Part shown: in pieces, positions 1 to 11,239 of the stretch
Layout of the letters: each line of letters opens with the position of its first letter
Numbering within the stretch: the stretch's first letter is position 1
Assembly: GCA_900660155.1 (NCBI GenBank)
Contig: CABFPE010000510.1
Span: forward strand, 329,532-393,531
Source: Hofstenia miamia
Taxonomy: Eukaryota > Xenacoelomorpha > Acoela > Hofsteniidae
DNA: 64,000 nt
Direction: 5' to 3'
The notes under the pieces: model-generated
Told to the model about the DNA's origin: nothing
What the model saw: only the letters and a program-made list of their open reading frames with translations
Databases searched by the model: none
Program-made: the position numbers and the translations under genes

Positions 1-567
1 GGCAGTAACGGCACCGGACAATTCCTTACACATAGAAAGGTATGTTGTTTCAGGAGCGTCAACAGTGGCGACCAGAATATGAATATATTTTCTATTGTTT
101 ATTTCTGTTTCATCGGTGACCATGAACATTTCTTTTCCTCCAATGATCTCCTTGATTCTCTCACTTTCCAGGGAGGATATCACGCTCAGCTTTTCACGAC
201 ACCATGATTCACTGGGAAGGGGTTTACCAATATCTGAAAACAATGACCGAAGAGCTGGATTCCTCAGCTTGTGAAGTGGAATATTGGCTGCAAGGAAAGC
301 CCGGATTACCCTTTCTCCAAAAGACTCAGTAGCAAATCTAAGTGTGGACTGCTGTTGAACCACTGAACTGTCTGTTCTTTTGAGATTTCGTTTGTGGCGT
401 CCGCTATTCCTGTGACTGTCAACAAAGAATGTTTTTGAGTGCTGTACAACAACTTCACACAACTTACAATAAAGCTTCCTAGAGTCTGCAGTTAGTTGAA
501 ATTCACTTGGATAGCTTCGAACAATATTGCGGATTTTGGAAGCGTCTGATTCAGCATATTTTGGCAT
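1..567 (-). CDS. hAT-type transposase, N-terminal part (runs off left edge)
   Basis: A continuous minus-strand frame of 189 codons starts at ATG 567-565 (MPKYAESDASK) and is still open at base 1, so the C-terminal part lies outside the window. Residues about 32-66 form a BED-type zinc finger: C-x2-C in LYCKLCEVV, then H and H in DSHRNSGRHKR. A hAT-like N-terminal stretch follows (AFLAANIPLHKLRNPALRSL), then MVTDETEINNRKYIHI, which resembles the start of the RNase H-like catalytic fold. This layout is known from CGGBP1-like and other hAT transposases, which cut and paste DNA in the nucleus. There is no stop or frame break in the visible part, so it may be a fairly young copy. A domesticated BED-finger host gene is the alternative, but the terminal-repeat-like sequence upstream favours a transposon. 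Confidence 0.75.
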   Translation of the reverse strand, partial: MPKYAESDASKIRNIVRSYPSEFQLTADSRKLYCKLCEVVVQHSKTFFVDSHRNSGRHKRNLKRTDSSVVQQQSTLRFATESFGERVIRAFLAANIPLHKLRNPALRSLFSDIGKPLPSESWCREKLSVISSLESERIKEIIGGKEMFMVTDETEINNRKYIHILVATVDAPETTYLSMCKELSGAVTA

Positions 568-875
568 TTTGTACAACAATGCAATAAAAGAAACAATGAG
601 TAGAATGTCAAATTTGAATAGAGTGAGTAATTTCTTAGCAAACGTTATCTGGTTGGAGTAGAATATATCCAACTGTGTTCTAGTTGTCAAGTGGTTTGTA
701 AATAAGGGTGGCCATACACGTGTGCGGTGTTTCAATCACTTTTGTTGTTTGACAAAATTGAAATTTTAAGTAGGTGAAACACGCAGTACTGTGGAATAAT
801 TTCACAAAGCAATTATCACCACTCTCAAATTTAAACACATTTCACTGCCAAATTGAAAATATTTACATCACGAAT

Positions 876-929
876 CCCCGCATGTGGGGCGTTGCGGGGC
901 GGGAATTCTCGCCCCACCGTGCAAGCCTG
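876..929 (-). repeat. candidate hAT terminal and subterminal repeat
   Basis: In an AT-rich setting this short patch is very GC-rich. Read on the minus strand it begins CAGGCTTGCACGGTGGGGCG and holds a near-perfect palindrome around GGGCGGGAATTCTCGCCC. hAT elements usually start with CAGNG-like ends followed by subterminal repeats. The patch lies about 360 bp upstream of the transposase start at 567, as expected for a 5' end. The partner end and the 8-bp target duplication would lie left of the window, so the call is inference. Confidence 0.4.
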
Positions 930-967
930 GCAAATAGGTATTCTGTTTGGCGTTATGAATAAGCTTT

Positions 968-3900
968 TGCTAAGGTCGTTCAAAGCTTGAAACAACTCTA
1001 ATCAGAATACCTTACTTGACATTGCAAATTTCTTCCACCACAATTGCATTTGTTTCCAACAGTTAGAGAAATATATTGTTAATATATAGTTATTTTAATG
1101 GATCTTTGAGCAAATGGAGCTTTTTCAGAAGTGCAAACTTTTTTAGAAATACTGAATATCTAATTTGTGCATACTCTTAATAGTCAACATCTCTAATCAA
1201 GGAATTGAAAACTACTTATTTCAATAATTCTGGCATGCTCGTGAGATGCTTAGTTGTCCCATTTTAGTAACTTCAGCTGTAAATCGCCCAAGTTGCTTAC
1301 AGCAGGCATAGGTTGGACACAGTTCAACCCATTGTTTGGGTTATAGTTCCTGCCACATTTTTTATTGGTTTGGGTTAAGCATTAAGAACATATAGAAACA
1401 TATATAAATATTTAGAATTAATGGGGATCTTGATTGGGTGATTGAAAGATATTAAAAATACAAGTTTACTTGGGAGTCATATGTTGCTTGAGTATTAGAT
1501 ATTAGAATGCAAAAAATCACTTTTAATACAATTTATATTAATTTATGCATATTAGAATTTTCATGGACCATGAGTTGCATTAGGTCAATATTTGTTTGAA
1601 TATTGGTTGGATTGGGTTGTTGCAATTTATGAACTATTTCAGCCTTAGTATAGTTATTTGCTTCATGGAAATAAGCGAATTCATAAAAGAATTTAAAATT
1701 TGTGCTCAGAGTATTTATGAGTTTTTATCTAAAAAATTTGTTCTCGATACATTGTAAATGCATTATAGTAATTTACTTTGAAAATTGCTACTACTTTCAA
1801 CATTGCTTCTTTAAAACACAATTTATATTACATTTCTGTTTGAAGAATAGAAAATTTTTAATTCTTCTCATCTTCTGGTCAAATTTTGAGATAATTTCTA
1901 ACAACGCACTTTTTAATTATTTATGTCGTTATAAGTGATTGGGATATTGTTATCATTAAATTTTAAAAAATATTTTCTTTTCTTAAAATAGATTGGAATT
2001 TATTTGTGAATAGATTTAATTATTAATAAATCATCAAAAAATTACAATGACAGATGTAATCTTTCCCAAATATTTCCTCAACTGTTTTGTTACATTTTAC
2101 TCTTTGTAAATATTTGAATTAATAATTACTTTATCAGAAGATACTTATTCAGTGAATTTAAAAAATGGGAAATAAAATTTGAAATGACATGAAAAGTCAT
2201 GAATGGCCAATTAAAAAATATTAAAAGCAAACTGACAGAAATTTTTAAAATAATTTCTTGATAAATATTCCACAAATCTGATAATTAATGAAGTGGTATT
2301 TTTCAATTTCAATAAATACTATTCTATTTAAAAAATGTCTACAATAAAATTCAACTCTATCTTTTTGAAACACAATTATTAACTAAGTAATCGTATGTTA
2401 TGTTCAGATCAGGTACTAGTAGAAAGTGCTTGTTACTTAAAAAATGATTAATTTAAGTTGGTTCAATTATTAAAATAATAATTTTATTCACAATCAATTT
2501 GTCAATGTAGTAGGGTAGACAATGATAATTGAAGAATATTAATTTTTTTAACTGAGGGACTGGTAAAATTTAAATGCCAAAAAACATTGCAATGCAAACC
2601 TAAACTTTTATATATTGAATTGAAGGGAACGTATAGTGTAGATTAACTTCACCATAAATGAATTGCTATTGCCATTTGGTGATAGTGATAAAATCAATTA
2701 TTTCTTTAGCTATGGAGTTTCGAAAATTTAAAAAAAATTCCTTTGAATCATAAGGATTGTCTTAAACCTAAATTAATTTTTTTTCCAGAGTCAACTTTGA
2801 AGCACGGTTAGCAGCAATTTTAATTATATTTGTAGCAATATTTTATATATGGAATTCAGTTAACTTGTTTTTATATGTTTTATATTGTATTTATAGTTCA
2901 GCTGAATCTACGTCTAACAAAATAATTGAATTCACTTAGCTGGATTTGAGTTTGGCCATAATTTTAGGCTCCTTCACAACTGGGTATGCACAGAACCTAG
3001 AATAATGTGATTCAGCACTTAGGGTTGTAGGGTGCTTCACGACGGGGCTAGAACAATTATTTTCACTGCTTGAACCTGATTTTTGTTATATACTAGACAT
3101 CAGTGATAGACGTTAAATGCTTGTACCATTGCTATACCCGGCACGGATTGTAGGGTATGCGGTTTGACACACACATCCAACATGAAATCACACCCAAACG
3201 AAAATGTGAAAAACTTCCCCATGTGATTGCAATAGATTAACAAAAAATTGCGCATATATTCATATTATAGACTTAAGGGAATCTCTAATTTCGGTTTAAC
3301 ACTTGTGAAAATTTAGTGAGTTTGCATGAAAAAATCTTCAAGTAATATTATTTAAATTTTTATCTATAACAAACCGTTTTCAACAATGAACTATTGATAT
3401 CAAAAACGACGTCTAAGCTTTTACCAATGATTTTTCTTCCAAAATTGCATTATGCATTCCAGTCCGCTGAATGTTTGGCTACTGTGAATCTCATAAGTCG
3501 CTATTTTCCTAAGACTTTGCTTGACAAATTTTGAACTGCATGAAGTGTTGCCCATTTATAATTATCGACATGCATAAGTATACATGGGAATATTTTATGC
3601 ATTTCCTAATTTTTTTTAAAATTTGAGTGCCTAAGTTAATTTGATGGAAATTTTGTTCCACTTTGGAATCCTTATTTGGAATACTTGTGGCATTATCATG
3701 TAAAAGAGCACAATAAATTTAACTGCACTCCACTGTGCTATTCAATATAATTTCAAGATCGTGTTAAGATTAAAATAATGCAAATTTACAATTAATAAAT
3801 TTAAATATGTGCACATATGCCTGCATTTCAAAATTAAGGAGCAAATATAAAACTATAAATACAGAATGTACATATATGGATAATTCTGTCCGAAAGTTAA

Positions 3901-4126
3901 TTTTTAACATTCAGTAAAATCTTACCAAACAGGAGATCTATAAATAAACTAAAAGGGACCAAAGAATTTTAAAATCTATAAGAAAATATTCTAAATTTTC
4001 TGTGGAATTTTTGATACCGCTTTTCGTTATGTTCGAAAAAATATTTGCGATTTTCTAGTTTCTCATAGCCAAAATTTCACACTCAGTAATATTTATAATA
4101 ATTTACATAATAAAAAACTAGATGCA
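968..4126. other. AT-rich DNA, nothing assigned
   Basis: No convincing reading frame, transposon end or RNA gene was seen. Short open stretches here are low-complexity AT-rich translations without known motifs. Two similar phrases around a CTTCAC core near 2970 and 3030 may be decayed repeat ends. Confidence 0.4.
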
Positions 4127-4249
4127 TATCTATCAACCTATCTATCTATCTATCTATCTATCTATGTATCTACCTTTTCCCTTTCTCAAGTTCTTTCCAT
4201 ATATATATATATATATATATATATATTGAAAGTTTACTTAATGAATATA

Positions 4250-4298
<49 letters not shown>
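4127..4298. repeat. (TATC)n and two (TA)n microsatellites
   Basis: A TATC tetranucleotide run covers about 4127-4172. Alternating TA runs follow at about 4199-4226 and 4256-4298, separated by about 30 bp of ordinary sequence. Confidence 0.95.
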
Positions 4299-4300
<2 letters not shown>

Positions 4301-7040
4301 AAATTATTAAAGAAAATAAAAAAGCAGCTCAAAGAATATTCTTGACCTTCTAAGAGAACGAGTAGCATTAATAACCAACTACGTTTCTATATAGTACATA
4401 CACCAAATTGCTCAAATGCTATAGCATTTAGCTTATGAGCTCTATCAATAATTGAAGAACATATTGATATGATAATTTTTCATGAAACGTCGGCGTAAGC
4501 TACAAATTCAGAAGAGTGAACGTTTAAATATATAATTCACTTCATCAGTTATCTTACATGTGACAAAAAAAACTTTAATTTTTAAAACCTAACTTACACC
4601 ATTATGGTCATATTGTAATATTGTGACGCCACCAGCGCCCAGATATCGGCATTGTTGACTGCAACATTGTCAGCCAAAAACTGCATCATTTCAATTCAGA
4701 AATTGAGCTTGACATTTTTATTTGATTTCAATTAAAATTTGAGTACCAAGATTAACAAATTCACAAAATTACTAAAAAAAATCCTTTGAAATTTTGCTAG
4801 AAAAGAACGAATTTGAAAGTTGGTGTTAATTGAACGCTTTTACAAATACTTAATTAAATGACTAAAAATATTTGCGGAAAACTAAAAATAGTTAAAATCA
4901 TATTTTGTATTAAAAATTGAATTTCGAAGAATCTAAGAAAAAGAAAGACCTAGTTTTTCTAAAATGCAATACTCTTTTATATACAAAACAGAAAATTACT
5001 GAATTTTTAAGGTTTTCTATGAATATATTAACAATCTTACATTCAAACATATATCTGGTGCTAATTAATGTCATGATTCTCATATTTGCCGCAAATATAA
5101 TGTAAACAAAACTTGTTAATCAGATTTTTCAAAATTTTTCTTCAGAAATTAAACATAATGGCAATTGGTGATTGGCACTAAATAATAGAGAAAATTGAAA
5201 AATGGCAGCATGTGTATATATAATTTAGCAATAATAAAAAATAACATAAATTAATACTATTATAGACTATTTTATGATATTTTTTATTAATTTATATTAC
5301 ATCTTATAAGATATTCTATTTTGTTATTTAATTATGCAATAGGCACAAACAACTGAAGTTATTTCACTATAACTATATTATTGAGTAAGATTTTATAACA
5401 AAATCTATGCAAATGTGTCCAACTATATATATATATATATATATGCATATATATAGTATTATATATATTATATATAATATATAAATATTATATATTATAT
5501 AATATATACAGTATTATTGAATTTTATATATTCTTAGGGTCCATCGAAAAAGTAATAAGCTCTTCACATTATAAAGCATTTCCTGAACACGCTTAATCTT
5601 TATTAAGGCTGATAATTTAAAAGAAATTGTTATAGCAATTTATTCAATTACATTAATTTCCAAAAAATTTCTTGTCTGTAAATGAAATGGTATCTTGTTT
5701 AACTAGAAAATTTATTATAAATGGCATAAAACGTAATTAGCCGATATTGTGTAAATATTTTATAATTAAAGCAACCAAATGTCATAACTGTAATTTTTGA
5801 TGGCCCTAGGTCACAAAATGTCATTTTAAAAGTTTTGTGAAAATTTCTTAGTTTTCATGATTTTCAATTCCAGGCCTAATTTAATATACAGCTTAATATT
5901 TTAATTGATCAGCGAAGTCTATAAAATTATTGGATGATTCAGCTAAAATGCTACTACCCATACCCATACTGTATACCGCTTGTTCAGTAAAAAGCAATTT
6001 AGCCAAGAAAATATTTCCTTATCCATAACCAAATAAAGAAAAAAATATATTTAACTTAATAATATCACAACAGATAATCATTTTATTGAAAATTAGTGAA
6101 AAACAACAAAATCTTTAGTGTGATTGTTTTCGTTAGGATTACTACAATTCAGTGTTGTTCAGGCCAAGAAATATGTAAAGATTGACTCAACAACCCAATC
6201 CAGTCTTTGGGGCATCTGGTTAATCACTGAAGCCAATTATGCGGATAGTTTCCTTGAAATAAGAACGATCTAAATTACTTTTAATGGAGCTAGAATATTA
6301 GCTAGCAAAACTGAGAAAAATGCAAAGATGATGATCGTTGAATTAAATCAAAATTTTGCAATATAGTGAAATTTTTGAAAAAAATGTGAATTTCTACACT
6401 ATTGAATATGCAAAAGCCAAAATTTCTAATTTATACTTTACTTTGATCCGAATGGAATTCAAAGGTTACCAAAAATTTTTTTGGAAAGAATTATATCTAT
6501 ACTATTTGAAAATTTCTTCAAGATCTGATATTAAGCATACAACTGTTCAAATCTGCCAAAATTTCCAGCAACAAGCAAATATTTTCATTTTTAAAATAAC
6601 CGTTGAAAAAATGAGCAACAACTCAAAAATGCTTTTTAATGTGTTTTAAGAAGGATTAAACTTTGTATTTGCAATTCGCAGTTTTCCATTCATGAATGTC
6701 ATCTTTAGATCCATAAATAAGTGCCAACTGTTAATCCCCCTTTTGCACTTATAGGTGTCATTTTCAGGTTGCACTATATATTTTGAATCAAGATACCGAG
6801 TATTACTGCAAATTACTTGCATATTAATTCATAAAAAAACATTTCATATAAAATATTTGAAATTTTTAAAGACGGTGATACATACACGGCGATATTAGGG
6901 TATTCCTTTTCGTTTCCTGTTTCTAAATCATATCTTTACTCTTAAGAATTGGTGCAGGGCTTCTTCAGTAATCTTGCATGTGGCACGGGAATCTTTGGAA
7001 AAAATATTAGCTGTTTAGGTATCTCGAAAATATTGTAGTA

Positions 7041-7042
<2 letters not shown>
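4299..7042. other. AT-rich DNA with a palindromic TA block
   Basis: No gene was recognised. About 5423-5512 is a TA-only block with local palindromes. A phrase near 4540 (CATCAGTTATCTTACATGTG) resembles one near 6965 (CTTCAGTAATCTTGCATGTG), which suggests a dispersed repeat of unknown type. On the minus strand 4440-4550 has a CTGATGAAG and a CGACGTTTCATG phrase, loosely like the 3' tails of Penelope-like elements, but this is weak. Confidence 0.3.

Positions 7043-7075
<33 letters not shown>
7043..7075. repeat. (TA)n microsatellite
   Basis: Uninterrupted alternating TA run of about 33 bases. Confidence 0.95.
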
Positions 7076-7076
<1 letters not shown>

Positions 7077-9480
7077 TTGGAGTGTTGACCTTAAATTTAT
7101 TTATTTATTGTAAATGCCTGGGGTTAAGCAGTGCAGTTCTAAAACATTTAGCTATTATCGACTTTAGAATTATGAAATTAGTGTCTCACCTCAGTGTTTG
7201 AATGATTTCATACATGTCATAACGAAACCATTTGTAAACAAATGTGCTTAACAATTGTTATTTTATGAATTTATTGAAAACAGGTATGTAGAAAAGTACC
7301 TAGCAAATATATACAAATAATAGTTTATAATTTTATAATTACTTTTTAATTAAGCCTTTTTCTTATATCTTTTCGACCTTATTCTAGCACTAAAGAGTGT
7401 TTTGATAGTTATTTATATGCATTATTATTATAGTATATAATGGATTTCAGAAACAAAATTAATAGCGTTTGCAGGTTGTAGTAGGGGCCTCTGCAATTAG
7501 AACTTACAGAGTTGTATTTGAAGTATCAGGCAAGGACTTATGGAACATTATGTAATATCTGCTGTGTAGGCTTTGCATCCCAAATTATTTTTGGGGAAAC
7601 GACGGAGGCAGCAGATATCAACGAACACAAAATTGTTCTAAACTCTTTTATTCAGAAATCATTGTTCTTTCTTAAATAGAAATGAATATAAACATATTTA
7701 CAATTTAACAGGAAAACATTTGGTCTGGCCGATACAACTACCAGTACAGACACTACAAGTATTAGTGACTCTTTTAAGAAGACTTTGGACCAACATGGGT
7801 CACGGTAGACGCTAGATTGGAGCTTGCATTATTCCAATCCCAAAATTGTTATTTCTTTGGTTAGCATCCGAATACAGAATCTCAAATCTGAAATACATTG
7901 ACTGGATATTCTACAGACTGCATACTGCAATGCAAAGAAGTATGCTAGCACTTATAAGGTATGCACATCCAATGAGTAAAATATTGTAGAACTACATTGC
8001 ATCGAACTAGTGATAAATCAAGTTAAAATATAATATACCTTGCATGTGCATTGCAAGTTAGCAATCTAATGTCTTGGATTTTTCTACCTACAATTTTGAT
8101 GCTTTACACAATCCCACTCTATACTCAAGCCTACACCATTGGACAGATAATAAAGAAGTACATAATCTGGTAATATACAATACATATATTGAAGACCTAA
8201 ATGTCATTAGTAGTAACTCAGTTAATTATGAACTTGATATGGAAATTCAACGAATTTGATAATTATTTTTTTATTTGGCAAAAGTCTCCATTGTGGTGCA
8301 CATATTTCATTTCCGAGTGTGTTGTAAGGAATATCCATTTCGACGAACTCAGCAAGAATATATAATATGATTATTTCAAACAATATACACTAAGGCATCG
8401 CCTTTACGTTCTCAAGTGCAGTGTACAAATAAAATGGAATTCAAGATCAAGACCTGCAATAATATTGATTCAAGTGCAAAAAAGGTGTCCCAAATTCATT
8501 GTTTTTTGATATACTGTGATGAGTTTTGATACCCCATATTTATATTTGAATATTTGAATACTTATAACGACTAGTCTACAAATTATTGAGCTCTAAATAG
8601 ATATTTGTAATCACTTAGTTGAATCATGTCATCACTCATTTACTACTAAACATTTTTTGTGTGTTTGAAAAATTCTAATGTATAAATCACTAGTGTTATG
8701 TGAAATATTAAGAAAAACACATTAGCTTCCAGAAAACAATTGGAAAACTCAACATTTTCAGTGAAATCTCTTTCAACAAATTTTCTAAAAACTCAGCATT
8801 CAAGGAACACACACTGACATTTCCAATGAAGAAAGTTAGAACTATTGCATTATTTTTTGTGCATGTCTAAAAAATGTGACAGTTACGTTTTACACTTGTT
8901 TCATTCTCTGAGAAAATTACGAATTTTTGACATAAGAAACTAAGAGCTCTTTAGCTTGCATGCTCTTGTTGATTGATTTATTCAATGTCTACAGAATGTT
9001 ATATGAAAATGTCTTACAATGTTAACAGAGTATGATTCGTGTCTTGGTAACTCAGCAATTTACATAGTATTATCTGCTAACAAGCAATCATTCTCTATTG
9101 CATCTCATGTCCTATTTCACATTACGTTTTGGCAAAACAAAAGTGATGTTTGCAGTTAGTTGTGAAATTGAACCATAAAAGGCAAAACTGTAAAAGGCAA
9201 ATGAAGAATTGTATTGTAGAATCGGTGGCTGGGGACTATACCGGCTTTAACAAAAGAAACTTAGTTGACTCTGCAAGAAGGTTACACTTTAGACCTACAT
9301 AGAGCAACCATGATTCCAACAGAACAATTAAATAACAAGAGATTGTAAGAACAAAAGGCATCGGTAATTCATCCACTGCAACTTTGTAACCAGGATGACC
9401 AATTCATATGGCGTCCAGCCGAAGTGCTACTTGAAAGGAAGGCAGCTTGTGATAAGAAAGTGCGGTACTTAACTTGTCTC
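7076..9480. other. unassigned DNA, less AT-rich from about 7.5 kb
   Basis: Base composition becomes more mixed from about 7480. No frame with a recognisable domain was found in either strand. A quasi-open plus-strand stretch near 9270-9470 shows no motif I know. An old retroelement body is possible but not supported. Confidence 0.3.
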
Positions 9481-9915
9481 AACATTTTATTCTCTACCTC
9501 AATACAAAACAAGGGTCTCAAAATAGTTCTTATTTCTCAGATAACTATTAAATAGTGCATAACTACTGCACATTCACGTTCGCCAACAGCATGATTTAAT
9601 CTCTGTGTCAATTATTATAAGTGCATGTATGACAAGAACGAAAGGTTTACTTCCCTACACTTATTCATAACCAAATACGAACCACGAATCAGGCTACTAA
9701 CCATCCAGCGTAATGCATCACACTGGTGCCAGGTTAGCAGGACTCCCAAATAGTCGCCGTGCCTTAAGCAAGCATTATACTAACAACAATTAGAATAATC
9801 ATGCAAAAAGTAAATATCAGTGAAAAGAACACGTTCAGTTAAAACAAGACTTGATTCTGAAATAGTCTTTCCGAGGGCAGCACCCAAGCAAAAAAACGAT
9901 TGCTACAATAGTTCC

Positions 9916-10092
9916 CTATTTATACAAAGCGTAAATTATTACCTGCTAATTGTTTACAAATTCTAAATCACGCGATCTCTCCCTCGCAAATTCAAATGAG
10001 CAACAGAATAACACGTAATTACATTGAGGGGACAAAGTAACTACAATGAAAACTAAACCTCGAAATAGCGAGGTGACGTCAAAAGTGACGTA
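9916..10092 (-). promoter_or_regulatory. promoter-like cluster: two CRE-like sites and a TATA box
   Basis: On the minus strand two CRE-like sites lie close together: the full palindrome TGACGTCA at 10074-10081 and a half-matching TGACGTA at 10086-10092. About 150 bp further along in the same direction a TATA box-like TATAAATAGGG lies near 9914-9924, and a polyadenylation-like AATAAA occurs about 430 bp beyond it, near 9490. This order is typical of a Pol II promoter and also of the control region of an LTR. No coding region follows on the minus strand and no second copy of the block was seen, so a solitary decayed LTR or an orphan promoter are both possible. Confidence 0.35.
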
Positions 10093-11239
10093 GAAAATAC
10101 GAAATTAAACAAATTAACGAATTAGAAATTAACAAATTCTAGGAAAATATTCAAATGTCCCAAAGTGACTCTACAGTATTAGTTCTTTAATCTTCATAAG
10201 AAACGTTTTCAATCAAAACTGATCTGATAATAAGAGATTCGCACTTTGCACATAAGTAAAACGTTTGCAATATTAAAATTTTTAAGCTTGAATTTTATTG
10301 ATTTGCATGTGATGGCAAAGCTTAACACAATCGAATTGCTATGAGCTAGAATACTTTTTCTGTCTCTGTAATGTAATAGTCCAATAACATATGTAACCCT
10401 TCAGTGATTGCCCTGGTGTAGTTCAGTGAGTTTTTGAACCCTAACCCTGATCTCTCAGCACCCAATGTGCCATTTTTAGCATATTGCATAAACAACTTTA
10501 GTGCTTGTTAACTATTTGAACATTCAAATATCTTTCATGTTGTAATTATTAACTTACTAATGTGTAATGCAATGGCCAAAAAATAGGTATTTTGGGGAAA
10601 ATTCCGATTCTCAATAAATACTTTAAAAATTTTGTCCATTTCCTACCAAATGTAAGGTTTTTGCATTTTCCATAGCAAAATCAGGCAAAACTTCCTAAAA
10701 ACTGTTTGACGTCATTTATTTACAGTTAGAATTTTGTTAATTTTCATGTGGTAGTTCTGCTACCAGTTGCATATTTACATCTATTTGCAATTTATAGTAA
10801 ATAGGGTAAAATTCAGTACAAATTTGCAATATAACTTTTGTTTTACACTTAATTGGCTGTGTCTTCCTTTACTCTAAATTATTACCCATTCAACATGAAC
10901 AGCTAAGCTTCTTTTCAATAGAGGAAAAGCTGGGGGAAGGTCTGAGATAGTACAAGTGTGTCAGCTTTGCGATCTATGCTTGGTTCTACCAAATCTAATT
11001 TTGAAGGAATTCATTCTGGTTTGTTTTCATTTACTTTTATATGCGTCGTTATATGCGTCAGTGATAGCCATAATGTGGTAATGCTAAACTCTAAGGAATT
11101 ACAAATGTTTAATTTATTATTAATGTGCTCAATGCTTAGCTTAGCTATCTCCCAGCTGATCCTTAGTATTACTCTTACACTAATTCATTTGTGTAGTTTT
11201 CTTAAGCATGCTTACTATTGGTACTTGCAAACAGTTGTT

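Noticed and set aside
1702-1938. Open stretch of 78 codons rich in F, L, I and N.
   Set aside because: Low-complexity translation of AT-rich DNA; no start context, domain or neighbour support.
6356-6649. Open stretch of 97 codons on the plus strand.
   Set aside because: Composition is that of AT-rich background, no motif recognised.
9725-9775. TGGTGCCAGGTTAGCAGGAC as a tRNA-like or primer-binding-like sequence.
   Set aside because: No cloverleaf, no B box, and no second LTR copy; match is superficial.
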